Shown in pieces: positions 46,068 through 55,542 of a stretch of 64,000 nucleotides of DNA; the stretch's first letter is position 1, and each line of letters opens with the position of its first letter. Location of the stretch: positions 186,001 to 250,000 of the forward strand of contig NZ_JAFIBY010000001.1 in assembly GCF_017832355.1 (NCBI RefSeq), read 5' to 3'. The DNA is from Serratia sp. PL17 (GTDB taxonomy: Bacteria > Pseudomonadota > Gammaproteobacteria > Enterobacterales > Enterobacteriaceae). The notes under the pieces are model-generated. The model had not been told where the DNA came from, made no database searches, and was given only the letters and a program-made list of their open reading frames with translations. A program made the translations under genes and the position numbers.

Positions 46068-46538
46068 ATGATGCAGGCAATATGGCTGCAGCGCTTTAGG
46101 CGCTCAAACTGGGATGTGGCCTTTATGCGGTTGGCGTTGGTGGTGATCTTCGCCGCCTTCGGCTATGCCAAGTGGTTTGACTATGAAGCGCAGGGGCTGG
46201 TGCCACTGATTGGCAACAGCCCACTGTTGGCCTGGATGCACGATGTGTTTGGCATTCGCGGTGCCAGTTATGTATTGGGGGTCGCCGAGTGGAGCTTTGG
46301 CCTCTTGCTGTTGGCGGGTTTCTGGTCACGACGTTTGGGATTGTTGGGGGCCGCGGGATCGACGCTGACCTACCTGACCACCCTAACGCTGATCTTCTCT
46401 ACGCCGGGCGCTTGGGAAGCCTCGGCCGGTGGGTTTCCGGCGATGGGCGGTGCCACCGGCTTTCTGCTAAAGGATCTGGTGCTGTTGGCGGGTTCGATAC
46501 TGTTGCTAAAATCCGATTTGCCTGACGAGATATCGTAA
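46068..46538 (+). CDS. DUF417/RclC-like (DoxX-related) inner-membrane protein
   Basis: The 156-residue membrane protein has four hydrophobic helices. Its signatures are those of the YkgB/RclC (DUF417) family: FMRLALVVIFAAFGYAKWFDYEA, then LIGNSPLLAWMHDVFGIRG, VLGVAEWSFGLLLL and GATGFLLKDLVLLAGS. RclC belongs to the reactive-chlorine resistance operon of E. coli; its reaction is unknown. It is the last gene of the operon, 68 bases after the methionine-rich gene, with GGGAGG before the ATG. Confidence 0.85.
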   Translation: MMQAIWLQRFRRSNWDVAFMRLALVVIFAAFGYAKWFDYEAQGLVPLIGNSPLLAWMHDVFGIRGASYVLGVAEWSFGLLLLAGFWSRRLGLLGAAGSTLTYLTTLTLIFSTPGAWEASAGGFPAMGGATGFLLKDLVLLAGSILLLKSDLPDEIS

Positions 46539-46540
46539 AA

Positions 46541-46569
46541 AAGGGCGCAGCTTAAAAAACTGCGCCCTT
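46541..46569. terminator. Bidirectional terminator module B / betT
   Basis: A 10-bp stem AAGGGCGCAG / CTGCGCCCTT with a 9-base loop is flanked by an A-run on the left. It gives a good T-tail for betT (-) and a weaker one for the DUF417 gene (+). Confidence 0.88.
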
Positions 46570-46586
46570 TGGCCGTTTTGAACGGA

Positions 46587-48626
46587 TCACATATCCGGGA
46601 AGGTCAGGGTATTGCCCGGAGCCTCGCGGTGGATGTGCACGAAGTTCAGGTGTTTCTCGTACTGATCGAGGATATCGCCGATCACCTGCTCTTTGCTGTA
46701 ATCCATCAGGTCGTTACCTTGGGTACCTTCCATCAGGAAGGTTTCCAACCGGTAATAATGCGACTTGCCGGAGCGGGCGCGATAGGTAAAGCCCGGTACG
46801 GAGTAACGCTGTGGCCAGATCTGATAGGTAAAGTTTTGTTCATCTCCCAGATGCACCAGCAGTTCCAGATGGCTCAAGCGCTCATCTTCGGCTGGTGGCA
46901 CCTCACTGAATTCCACTTTGGCACCGCGCAGTTCCAGTTCACGCGCCACTTCTTGCATCGCCGGTCGGCAGCGGGTATCCAGCATTTTCTGCGTGTATTG
47001 AGTGCCAGGGTAATTCATCACCCGCGACAGTCGCTGCTTCCAGTTCAGCACGTCGTTGCTGGATACCGGCATCGGTGCGGAGGTGTTCAGCGCGCTGGCT
47101 TTGCGGTAATCCTCTACCCGCAGCGATTTATACAGCCCGGCCATCACGAAGAAGATCACAAAGCTGAACGGCAGGCCCATGATCACCGTGGTTTTTTGCA
47201 GTGCAGGTACGCCGTCGGTCATCAGCATGCCGATGGTCAGCAGGCCAATCGTTATAGACCAGAAAATACGCAGCCAGTTGGGCGCATCGCTGTTGATGTC
47301 GCTCAGACGCGAGGTGAAATTGCCCAGAACCAGCGAACCGGAGTCTGCCGAGGTGACATAGAACAGCAAACCGGTAATGGTTGCGACGGAAGCGCTGAAG
47401 GTAAAGCCCGGATACTGTGCCAGCAGGCTGTAGAAGCCGCGTTCAGGGTACTGCATCACTTCCTGCGCGAACGCCGCGTTGCCATGAATAATCTGGTAAA
47501 GCGCGCTGTTTCCGAAGATCGACAGCCAGAGCAGGGTAAACACGAAAGGAATAATCAACGTACCGAGCACAAACTGGCGAATGGTGCGTCCGCGAGAGAT
47601 TCGTGCCAGGAACAAGCCGACAAACGGCGCCCAGGCAACCCACCAGGCCCAGAAGAACAGCGTCCAGTTGTTCATCCATTCTACAGGGCGATCGAAGGCG
47701 AAGCTGTTGAGCGTCATCCCCATAAAGCGGTTGATGTAGTCGCCGACATTGAGCACCAGGGCATTGAGCAGGAACTCGGTATCACCGAAGAACAACACAA
47801 ACAGGATCAGCCCCAACGCCAACAGCACATTGAGTTCGGACAAAATACGGATGCCTTTATTGACGCCAGAGGTTACCGAGATGGTGGCCATGATCACCGA
47901 CAGCAGGATCAATGCACCCTGTACCGTCAGGTTTTCCGGCACGTGGAACAGGACCTTCAACCCGTAGTTCAGCTGTACTACGCCAATGCCAAGCGTTGTG
48001 GCGATACCGAAGATGGTACCCAGCACGGCCGCAATGTCTACACTGTGGCCGATCGGTCCGTTGATGCGTTTGCCGAAAATCGGGTAGAGCGCCGAACGGA
48101 TGGTCAACGGCAGGTTATAGCGGTAACTGAAGTAACCGAGTGCGATGCCCATCAGCGCGTACATCGACCAACCGGTCAGTCCGTAGTGGAACAGCGTCCA
48201 CACCATGGCCTGGCGGGCGGCTTCCATTGTCTGGCCCTGGCCCTCCGGTGGCATCATATATTGCGTCACAGGTTCGGCAACGGAGAAGAACATCAGGTCG
48301 ATGCCGATGCCTGCGGCGAACAGCATCGCCGCCCAGCTCATCAGGCTGAATTCGGGTTTCGACTGTTCTGGCCCAAGCTTGATCGAACCGAAGCGCGATG
48401 CCGCAATAAACACCACAAATACGATGTACAAGGTGGCGGCCAGCAAGTAGTACCAGCCGAAGGTGGTTGACACCCAATTCAGGGTGCGGGTGATCCATCG
48501 CCCGGAGAAATCGGTAAAAAAGATGGTCATCAGTGAGAAGGCCAGTATCAGCCCTGCCGAGGTAAAGAAAACCACAGGGTTAAGCCCATCCTGTTGTGGT
48601 TTTGAGGAGGTTTCGCGTGTTGTCAT
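46587..48626 (-). CDS. betT: High-affinity choline transporter BetT (BCCT family)
   Basis: The 679-residue transporter imports choline with protons for glycine betaine synthesis. It has 12 helices with the BCCT tryptophan segment WTLFFWAWWVAWAPFVGLFL at about residue 310. A long cytoplasmic C-terminal domain of about 180 residues mediates osmotic activation in E. coli BetT (677 residues). The start at 48626 (MTTRETSSKPQQ) fits the family; AGAGGAAGACG precedes it. It is divergent from betI, as in the E. coli betT-betIBA locus. Confidence 0.95.
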   Translation of the reverse strand: MTTRETSSKPQQDGLNPVVFFTSAGLILAFSLMTIFFTDFSGRWITRTLNWVSTTFGWYYLLAATLYIVFVVFIAASRFGSIKLGPEQSKPEFSLMSWAAMLFAAGIGIDLMFFSVAEPVTQYMMPPEGQGQTMEAARQAMVWTLFHYGLTGWSMYALMGIALGYFSYRYNLPLTIRSALYPIFGKRINGPIGHSVDIAAVLGTIFGIATTLGIGVVQLNYGLKVLFHVPENLTVQGALILLSVIMATISVTSGVNKGIRILSELNVLLALGLILFVLFFGDTEFLLNALVLNVGDYINRFMGMTLNSFAFDRPVEWMNNWTLFFWAWWVAWAPFVGLFLARISRGRTIRQFVLGTLIIPFVFTLLWLSIFGNSALYQIIHGNAAFAQEVMQYPERGFYSLLAQYPGFTFSASVATITGLLFYVTSADSGSLVLGNFTSRLSDINSDAPNWLRIFWSITIGLLTIGMLMTDGVPALQKTTVIMGLPFSFVIFFVMAGLYKSLRVEDYRKASALNTSAPMPVSSNDVLNWKQRLSRVMNYPGTQYTQKMLDTRCRPAMQEVARELELRGAKVEFSEVPPAEDERLSHLELLVHLGDEQNFTYQIWPQRYSVPGFTYRARSGKSHYYRLETFLMEGTQGNDLMDYSKEQVIGDILDQYEKHLNFVHIHREAPGNTLTFPDM

Positions 48627-49040
48627 CGTCTTCCTCTGTTTTTTTAACAACTGAGTAAAATCGTGCCCACACACCAGCCTGAACAACACGCAGGTGCCGT
48701 CCGGGAAACAGTGCGGATAAAAGCTGCGGCAATCGCTATTTTGCTTGCCAAAGATTGCCGCTTTGCTTGCTAACGGAACAGAAAATCGTTCCGTGCTGGG
48801 AACCGCTTACAGACACTGATTTTGGTCAGATTCGTTAAATACCTCACAAAAATCAGCCAGTTCCACAACCGAAAAGTACATTTTTGTAACCAAGCGGTAA
48901 TAAAATATATTCAATTTTTATTGAACGTTCAATCAAAAAAAAGTTTAATGGTTGGCATGAAGACCACGTTCGGCAGGTGAAAATAGCGTGAAATTTCGCC
49001 GCTGAGATGAGGCCGAAGTCGGTTTTGTGAGAGTCGAATT
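48627..49040. promoter_or_regulatory. Divergent betT/betIBA control region
   Basis: A 414-base gap should carry both promoters. It is AT-rich near betI. Apart from the BetI-type palindrome at 48920-48933 and a TTCAAT-N4-ATTGAA repeat beside it (48910-48925), no other feature or gene stands out. Confidence 0.6.
48920..48933. promoter_or_regulatory. BetI operator palindrome
   Basis: ATTGAACGTTCAAT is a perfect 14-bp palindrome, flanked by T-rich and A-rich arms that extend the symmetry. It lies 107 bases before betI in the divergent region and resembles the BetI target of E. coli as I remember it. Confidence 0.75.
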
Positions 49041-49637
49041 ATGCCAAAGGTAGGAATGCAGCCAATCAGAAGGCAGCAGTTGATAGATGCCACGCTGGCC
49101 GCGGTAAACGAAGTGGGAATGCATGACGCTACCATCGCGCAAATAGCGCGGCGGGCCGGGGTTTCCAACGGCATCATCAGCCATTATTTCAAGGATAAGA
49201 ATGGCCTGCTGGAGGCCACCATGCGTTATTTGATTCGCCATTTGGGTGAGGCGGTAAAGCTGCGGTTGCAGGCGTTGAGCGATCACGCTCCGGCGTCACG
49301 GCTGCAGGCAATCGTCGCCGGTAATTTTGACGACAGCCAAATCAACAGTGCGGCGATGAAAACCTGGTTGGCCTTTTGGGCGAGCAGTCTGCACCAGCCG
49401 CAACTTAACCGGCTGCAACAGGTAAACGGCCGCCGTCTGTATTCCAACCTGTGTGCTGAATTTAGCCGTGTATTGCCGAAGGCAGAGGCACGATTGGCAG
49501 CGAAAGGGCTGGCGGCGTTGATCGACGGCCTGTGGCTACGCAGCGCATTACGTGGGGCTGCGTTCAATCAGACACAGGCGATCGCACTCACGACCGATTA
49601 CATTACGTTCCAACTCAGGGGGCACACGCCACCTTGA
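49041..49637 (+). CDS. betI: Choline-responsive repressor BetI
   Basis: The 198-residue TetR-family repressor of betT and betIBA has the [23 protein letters not shown] followed by [19 protein letters not shown]. The TetR_C ligand domain contains [14 protein letters not shown], involved in choline sensing. It is the first gene of betIBA, 20 bases before betB. Confidence 0.95.
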   Translation: MPKVGMQPIRRQQLIDATLAAVNEVGMHDATIAQIARRAGVSNGIISHYFKDKNGLLEATMRYLIRHLGEAVKLRLQALSDHAPASRLQAIVAGNFDDSQINSAAMKTWLAFWASSLHQPQLNRLQQVNGRRLYSNLCAEFSRVLPKAEARLAAKGLAALIDGLWLRSALRGAAFNQTQAIALTTDYITFQLRGHTPP

Positions 49638-49657
49638 GGACAACCTAAGGAGAACCT

Positions 49658-51130
49658 ATGTCCCGTTTTGGCTTACAGAAGCTCTATATTAATGGTGCCT
49701 ATGTAGACAGTACCGATGGAAAAACTTTCAACGCGGTGAACCCGGCGAATGGTGAAGTGCTTGCCGAGATCCAGTCCGCCAGCGCTGAAGACGTCAACCG
49801 TGCGGTGGCCAGTGCAGCCAGCGGACAGAAGGTATGGGCGGCGATGACGGCGATGGCTCGTTCTCGTATCTTGCGCCGTGCGGTGGACATTCTGCGCGAA
49901 CGCAACGACGAGCTGGCCGCGCTGGAAACCTTGGATACCGGCAAGGCAATGTCAGAAACCACGGCGGTGGATATCGTTACCGGCGCCGACGTGTTGGAAT
50001 ATTACGCGGGGCTGATCCCGGCGATCGAAGGCCAGCAGATCCCGCTGCGCGAGAGCGCTTTTGTGTATACCCGTCGTGAACCGCTGGGCGTGGTTGCCGG
50101 TATCGGCGCATGGAACTACCCGATCCAGATCGCCTTGTGGAAGTCTGCGCCAGCCCTGGCGGCAGGCAATGCGATGATCTTCAAACCGAGTGAAGTGACC
50201 TCGCTGACGGCGTTGAAACTGGCGGAGATCTACACTGAAGCCGGTTTACCTGACGGTGTATTCAACGTGCTCACCGGCAGCGGCGCAGACGTCGGCCAGT
50301 ACCTGACCGATCACCCGGGTATCGCTAAGGTGTCGTTCACCGGTGGGGTGAAAACCGGTAAAAAAGTGATGGCCAACGCGTCAAGTTCAACGTTGAAAGA
50401 AGTCACTATGGAACTGGGGGGCAAATCACCGCTGATCATCTTTGATGATGCCGATCTGGACCGTGCGGCTGATATCGCCATGATGGCCAACTTCTACAGT
50501 TCCGGTCAGGTCTGCACCAACGGTACGCGCGTATTTGTGCCGGCAGCGCTGCAGGTACAGTTTGAAGCCAAAATCCTCGAGCGCGTAAAACGCATTCGTC
50601 TGGGTGACCCAACTGATCCACAAACCAACTTTGGCCCATTGGTCAGTTTCGCGCATATGGAATCCGTGCTGCGTTATATAGAAAGCGGCAAGAACAGCGG
50701 CGCACGCCTGTTGTGTGGCGGTGAGCGTGTGACTGACGGTGATTTCGCCAAAGGGGCTTATGTGGCGCCGACGGTATTTACCGACTGCAGTGACGAAATG
50801 GACATCGTGCGTGAAGAGATCTTCGGGCCGGTAATGAGCATTCTTAGCTATCACAGCGAAGAAGAAGTGGTGCGCCGTGCCAATGACACGACTTTCGGCT
50901 TGGCAGCAGGTCTTGTGACGAATGATCTCACCCGCGCCCACCGGGTGATCCACCAATTGGAAGCCGGTATCTGTTGGATTAACACCTGGGGCGAATCGGC
51001 GGCTGAAATGCCCGTCGGCGGTTATAAGCAATCTGGCGTCGGCCGTGAAAATGGCCTGACAACGCTGGAGCACTACACCCAGATCAAGTCCATTCAGGTA
51101 GAGCTTGGCGAGTATACCTCCATATTTTAA
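49658..51130 (+). CDS. betB: Betaine aldehyde dehydrogenase BetB
   Basis: The 490-residue NAD(P)+-dependent enzyme oxidises betaine aldehyde to glycine betaine. Aldehyde dehydrogenase features are [20 protein letters not shown] near residue 150, the cofactor loop [11 protein letters not shown] near 228, catalytic Glu in [10 protein letters not shown] near 251 and catalytic Cys in [10 protein letters not shown] near 285. AAGGAG precedes the ATG. Confidence 0.97.
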   Translation: MSRFGLQKLYINGAYVDSTDGKTFNAVNPANGEVLAEIQSASAEDVNRAVASAASGQKVWAAMTAMARSRILRRAVDILRERNDELAALETLDTGKAMSETTAVDIVTGADVLEYYAGLIPAIEGQQIPLRESAFVYTRREPLGVVAGIGAWNYPIQIALWKSAPALAAGNAMIFKPSEVTSLTALKLAEIYTEAGLPDGVFNVLTGSGADVGQYLTDHPGIAKVSFTGGVKTGKKVMANASSSTLKEVTMELGGKSPLIIFDDADLDRAADIAMMANFYSSGQVCTNGTRVFVPAALQVQFEAKILERVKRIRLGDPTDPQTNFGPLVSFAHMESVLRYIESGKNSGARLLCGGERVTDGDFAKGAYVAPTVFTDCSDEMDIVREEIFGPVMSILSYHSEEEVVRRANDTTFGLAAGLVTNDLTRAHRVIHQLEAGICWINTWGESAAEMPVGGYKQSGVGRENGLTTLEHYTQIKSIQVELGEYTSIF

Positions 51131-51190
51131 GTATCCCATCATCGATTAAATGCTTGTTTGGGAATCCCTAAGCTATTAATCATAAAAATA

Positions 51191-51317
51191 TATACCCAAT
51201 GGATTTCAAGTCACAGCTAGGCGGCAAGTGCGAGAGTCCCCAGGAGCTTACTTAAGTAAGTGACTGGGGGGAGCGCATGCAGCCAACAACGCTGTGGCTT
51301 GAAAGACGAAGGGTATA
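51191..51317. repeat. 127-bp palindromic intergenic repeat (MITE-like) inside betBA
   Basis: The element begins TATACCC and ends GGGTATA. Its 26-base ends match as an imperfect inverted repeat (20 of 26 by eye). The centre holds a perfect 14-bp palindrome CTTACTTAAGTAAG (51247-51260) nested in CCCCAG/CTGGGG, so the RNA would fold into a long hairpin. It has no coding capacity. I recall similar intergenic repeats from Serratia and relatives. It ends just before the betA ribosome site. Confidence 0.8.
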
Positions 51318-51328
51318 AGGAGATATCG

Positions 51329-52996
51329 ATGGAATTCGATTACATCATCATCGGTGCCGGCTCGGCCGGTAACGTATTAGCCACCCGTTTAACCGAAGAC
51401 GCCGACGTCAGTGTGCTGCTGTTGGAAGCCGGTGGTCCGGATTATCGGATGGATTTTCGTACCCAGATGCCGGCCGCGCTGGCATTCCCGCTGCAAGGCC
51501 GTCGCTACAACTGGGCGTATGAAACTGACCCTGAGCCACACATGAACAATCGCCGCATGGAGTGTGGCCGTGGCAAGGGGTTGGGTGGTTCGTCACTGAT
51601 TAACGGCATGTGCTACATCCGCGGCAACGCCATGGATTTTGATAATTGGGCGAAGGCACCGGGTCTGGAAGACTGGACTTATTTAGACTGCTTGCCCTAT
51701 TTCCGCAAGGCGGAAACACGCGATATTGGACCCAATGATTTTCACGGCGGCGATGGCCCGGTGAGTGTCACGACACCGAAAGCCGGTAACAACGCGTTGT
51801 TCCACGCGATGGTGGAAGCCGGTGTCCAGGCGGGTTATCCACGTACCGACGATCTGAACGGTTTTCAGCAAGAAGGTTTTGGGCCGATGGACCGCACCGT
51901 CACGCCGAAAGGGCGTCGTGCCAGTACCGCCCGGGGCTATCTGGATCAGGCGCGCTCCCGTTCTAATCTGAAGATTGTGACCCACGCGTTGACCGACCGC
52001 ATTCGTTTCGAAGGCAAGCGTGCCGTGGGCGTTGATTATTTGCAGGGCGAGAGCAACTCTCTCACCCGCGCGCGCGCGCGTCGAGAAGTTCTGCTGTGCG
52101 CAGGTGCAATAGCTTCGCCGCAGATTTTACAGCGTTCCGGCGTTGGTCCTGCGTCATTACTGAACCGTCTGGACATTGATCTGGTGCACGATCTGCCCGG
52201 CGTGGGTGAGAACTTGCAGGATCATCTGGAAATGTACCTGCAATACGCCTGCAAAAAACCGGTGTCGTTGTACCCGGCGCTACAGTGGTTTAACCAACCG
52301 AAAATTGGCGCGGAATGGCTGTTTAACGGCACCGGCATTGGCGCCAGCAACCAATTTGAAGCGGGTGGCTTTATCCGCAGCCGCGAAGAGTTTGCCTGGC
52401 CAAACATTCAGTACCATTTCTTGCCGGTAGCGATTAACTACAACGGCAGCAACGCGGTGAAAGAGCACGGTTTCCAGGCGCATGTGGGTTCTATGCGTTC
52501 TCCAAGCCGTGGCCGTGTGCAGGTGAAATCAAAAGATCCGCGCCAGCATCCGAGCATCTTGTTTAACTATATGGCGACAGAGCAGGACTGGCAGGAATTC
52601 CGAGACGCTATTCGCATCACGCGCGAAATCATGGCGCAGCCGGCACTGGATGAATACCGTGGCCGTGAAATCAGCCCAGGCCCGGAAGTCCAGACCGACG
52701 AACAGTTGGACGCCTTTGTACGCGAGCATGCTGAGACCGCTTTCCATCCTTCCTGCTCCTGTAAAATGGGTGAGGACGAGATGGCGGTGGTGGATGGGCA
52801 AGGGCGGGTGCACGGTATGGAAGGCCTGCGGGTTGTTGATGCGTCAATTATGCCGCTGATCATTACCGGCAACCTGAATGCCACCACCATCATGATTGCT
52901 GAGAAAATTGCCGATCGTATCCGCCAGCGTACGCCGCTGCCACGAAGTACTGCCGAGTATTACGTGGCTGGCGATGCTCCGGCACGCAAACTGTAA
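51329..52996 (+). CDS. betA: Choline dehydrogenase BetA
   Basis: The 555-residue GMC-family FAD enzyme oxidises choline to betaine aldehyde at the membrane. The FAD motif [20 protein letters not shown] is at the N-terminus, the GMC signatures [20 protein letters not shown] (about residue 78) and [15 protein letters not shown] (about 255) are present, and the catalytic His lies in HPSCSCKMG near 473. AAGGAG precedes the ATG. It contains a (CG)7 run at 52067-52080. The 198-base gap from betB is filled by a repeat element, unlike the usual tight operon. Confidence 0.97.
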   Translation: MEFDYIIIGAGSAGNVLATRLTEDADVSVLLLEAGGPDYRMDFRTQMPAALAFPLQGRRYNWAYETDPEPHMNNRRMECGRGKGLGGSSLINGMCYIRGNAMDFDNWAKAPGLEDWTYLDCLPYFRKAETRDIGPNDFHGGDGPVSVTTPKAGNNALFHAMVEAGVQAGYPRTDDLNGFQQEGFGPMDRTVTPKGRRASTARGYLDQARSRSNLKIVTHALTDRIRFEGKRAVGVDYLQGESNSLTRARARREVLLCAGAIASPQILQRSGVGPASLLNRLDIDLVHDLPGVGENLQDHLEMYLQYACKKPVSLYPALQWFNQPKIGAEWLFNGTGIGASNQFEAGGFIRSREEFAWPNIQYHFLPVAINYNGSNAVKEHGFQAHVGSMRSPSRGRVQVKSKDPRQHPSILFNYMATEQDWQEFRDAIRITREIMAQPALDEYRGREISPGPEVQTDEQLDAFVREHAETAFHPSCSCKMGEDEMAVVDGQGRVHGMEGLRVVDASIMPLIITGNLNATTIMIAEKIADRIRQRTPLPRSTAEYYVAGDAPARKL

Positions 52997-53136
52997 CCCA
53001 ACATGTCCTCTCGCCGCTGAAGGGAAGGGCTGCTGTAGCAAGCAACCCCCTCTCCAAAGTTCTTCCCCGAGGCGGGGGGCACTTCATCTCTGTCATTCTT
53101 CTCGCTGCACCTTGAAACTGCTACGTCTAAATCGGC

Positions 53137-54759
53137 TTAAGCCGGCAGGGCGATCGCCTGATCGAAACTGTTTGGCGTCGCCATGCGCCACATGCGCGCA
53201 TAGAAATCACTTTCTATTTCTTTCTGCAGCAGTGCGCCGGGTTCCAGGTAATAATAGATGTCGGCATAAACCTTGATTTCAGTTGAAGTAATGCGGCGTA
53301 GCATATGATGAGAAGTGAGCTGTTCCGGTCGACTGACCCCAGCAGCGGCCAGCATTTCTGCCAGTGCTTTCACGGTATTCTGGTGGAAATGATAAACGCG
53401 CTCTGCTTTGTTGGGCACCACCAAGGCTTTCTGCCGCAGTGGATCTTGGGTAGCAACGCCGGTTGGGCAATGGTTGGTGTGGCAACTCTGAGATTGAATA
53501 CAGCCGACAGCGAACATAAAGCCGCGTGCTGAATTCACCCAATCGGCACCTAATACCAATACGCTGGCGATATCAAAGGCGCTGATGATTTTACCGCTGG
53601 CACCAATCTTGATGTGGTCACGTAATCCGCAGCCTACCAGGGTATTGTGCACGAACAATAACCCCTCGCGTAACGGCATCCCCATGTAGTTGGATAACTC
53701 GAGCGGCGCAGCGCCGGTCCCGCCTTCTTTGCCATCCACCACGATAAAGTCCGGCAATATTTGGGTTTGCAGCATTGCTTTGGCGATGGCGACAAATTCC
53801 CACGGGTGACCGATGCACAGTTTAAAGCCCACGGGTTTGCCCCCAGACAATTCACGTAACTGCTGAATGAAATGCATCATTTCCACGGGCGTGGTGAAGG
53901 CGCTGTGTGAGGCTGGCGAAATGCAGTCCACCCCTTCAGGTACCCCACGCGTTGCCGCAATTTCCGCATCCACTTTTTTAGCCGGCAGAATACCGCCATG
54001 ACCGGGTTTCGCCCCTTGGCTCAGTTTGATTTCAATCATTTTCACCTGTGGGGTTTTAGCCTGCTCGGCAAAGCGCTGCGGATCAAAATGGCCGTCTGCG
54101 GTGCGGCAGCCGAAATAGCCACTGCCCAGCTCCCACACCAGATCGCCACCGTTTTCACGGTGATAGCGGCTGATACTGCCTTCGCCGGTGTCATGATAGA
54201 AATTTCCTTTTGCCGCCCCCAGATTGAGCGCACGAATCGCGTTGGCCGACAGTGCGCCGAAACTCATGGCCGAGATATTAAAAATTGAGGCGGAGTAAGG
54301 CTGGCTGCAATCCGGGCCGCCTATTGCGACACGGAAACTGGTTGGATCGGATACGGCAACCGGCCGCATGGAGTGGCCAATACATTCGTAGCCGGTTTGA
54401 TAAACGTCTAACTGGGTCCCAAAGGGTTTGTCGCCCATCTCATTTTTGGCACGACGGTAGACCAGCGTGCGCTGGGTGCGTGAGAACGGGATCTGCGCGT
54501 TATCTTCTTCCAACAGGTACTGGCGTATTTCCGGACGGATAAATTCGAAGAAAAAGCGTAAACGGCCGATGATGGGGTAGTTACGGCAGATGGCATGGCG
54601 TTGCTGGGTGAGGTCGTAAACCCCCAGTACACTCAGTGCGCCAAAAATGATTACCGGCAGCCAAAACCAGGGCTGGTGGGGCAATAGCGTCAATGACGCC
54701 AGCGTCAGCAAGAGGCTTAAGACAAAGCAGGTATAACGGCTGAATAACGATGACTTCAT
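53137..54759 (-). CDS. Membrane-anchored FMN glutamate-synthase-family protein
   Basis: The 540-residue protein has two N-terminal transmembrane helices (about 8-45) followed by the glutamate synthase central/FMN domain. FMN-site segments are FNISAMSFGALSANAIRALN, GGILPAKKV and VVDGKEGGTGAAPLELSNYM; a C-x5-C-x4-C cluster motif (CIQSQSCHTNHCPTGVATQ) binds a 3Fe-4S centre. It lacks the glutaminase domain of GltB. Such stand-alone proteins are common but functionally unassigned; transfer of ammonia or another redox role is possible. It is monocistronic. Confidence 0.88.
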   Translation of the reverse strand: MKSSLFSRYTCFVLSLLLTLASLTLLPHQPWFWLPVIIFGALSVLGVYDLTQQRHAICRNYPIIGRLRFFFEFIRPEIRQYLLEEDNAQIPFSRTQRTLVYRRAKNEMGDKPFGTQLDVYQTGYECIGHSMRPVAVSDPTSFRVAIGGPDCSQPYSASIFNISAMSFGALSANAIRALNLGAAKGNFYHDTGEGSISRYHRENGGDLVWELGSGYFGCRTADGHFDPQRFAEQAKTPQVKMIEIKLSQGAKPGHGGILPAKKVDAEIAATRGVPEGVDCISPASHSAFTTPVEMMHFIQQLRELSGGKPVGFKLCIGHPWEFVAIAKAMLQTQILPDFIVVDGKEGGTGAAPLELSNYMGMPLREGLLFVHNTLVGCGLRDHIKIGASGKIISAFDIASVLVLGADWVNSARGFMFAVGCIQSQSCHTNHCPTGVATQDPLRQKALVVPNKAERVYHFHQNTVKALAEMLAAAGVSRPEQLTSHHMLRRITSTEIKVYADIYYYLEPGALLQKEIESDFYARMWRMATPNSFDQAIALPA

Positions 54760-54903
54760 AACATCTCCTGATGTTTTTTTAATCCAGACGACATGACTCT
54801 CGGGATAATCCCGTGAGTGAATCGTAACCAATAGGCAGGAGTGTTATGTGGCTGTTGCTGCTTTGTCGTTCGTTGTTACATAAATTTAACGAGGGGCGTT
54901 ACT

Positions 54904-54925
54904 CAGGCCGCCGGGGGGCGGCCTG
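54904..54925 (-). other. GC hairpin downstream of LuxR-type fimbrial regulator
   Basis: A perfect 9-bp stem CAGGCCGCC / GGCGGCCTG with a G4 loop lies just after the stop of the LuxR-type gene. It lacks a T-tract on the minus strand and so is at most a weak terminator. Confidence 0.4.
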
Positions 54926-54929
54926 GCAA

Positions 54930-55520
54930 TCACTTGTTGGCGACAAAAATCGTGCTCATGCTACGTAGCCGCAGTTTTTTCATCGCACTGTATTTCTGCG
55001 AAAAAATCGTTTTGGGGTGAGTACCGCGCTTTTGGGCAATATGCAGTAGGCTGTCGCCGCGCAGTAAATTGAAGATAACGTCACTTTCTGCCGGGCTAAG
55101 CTCCCGGGTTTTCTGCATTTTTATCCCGCCAGGCTCTTTGCTTTCCAACAGGTTTTGTATTTTTTCCTGCAGCGAATAAAGTGGAATACGCGTAGAGACC
55201 AATTCAACAGAAATCCCCAGGATCGACAACAGCTTTACTACGCGCTCATCATCATAAAAAACCAGCAGCCGCGTTTTAGAATTGTATTGCTGATGGAGAG
55301 ATACAAGGCTTTCGATGACGTTGACGCTTTGTTCCAGATTTTGTGAGGTGAAGATCAGCGCGATATCGTGCTTAATTATTTTCTCCGCCTTAGCGCCACC
55401 ATGCATAAAATCTGAAAACAGCCTGATATCGTACTTGCCGTAATGTTTTTTCAGTAACACCGAAAGGCCGACATAGCTGTACTTACACTCACTAATAACA
55501 AGGACATTGTTTTTAGACAT
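54930..55520 (-). CDS. LuxR-type regulator linked to fim operon (MrkI-like position)
   Basis: The 196-residue protein has a receiver-like N-terminal half (NNVLVISECKYSYVGLSVLL) without an obvious phospho-acceptor. The C-terminal LuxR helix-turn-helix is LSPAESDVIFNLLRGDSLLH followed by KRGTHPKTIFSQKYSAMKKL. It lies 22 bases after the EAL gene and is co-transcribed with it, divergent from fimA. In Klebsiella the equivalent pair is MrkI (LuxR type) and MrkJ (EAL) next to the mrk pilus. The start at 55520 (MSKNNVLV) is chosen on sequence grounds. Confidence 0.8.
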   Translation of the reverse strand: MSKNNVLVISECKYSYVGLSVLLKKHYGKYDIRLFSDFMHGGAKAEKIIKHDIALIFTSQNLEQSVNVIESLVSLHQQYNSKTRLLVFYDDERVVKLLSILGISVELVSTRIPLYSLQEKIQNLLESKEPGGIKMQKTRELSPAESDVIFNLLRGDSLLHIAQKRGTHPKTIFSQKYSAMKKLRLRSMSTIFVANK

Positions 55521-55542
55521 AATGGAGAACACCCATAATGAG

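Noticed and set aside
46569-48470. A 633-codon open frame antisense to betT
   Set aside because: It mirrors the BetT coding sequence, has low-complexity His/Gln-rich content and no recognisable family; BetT itself is unambiguous.
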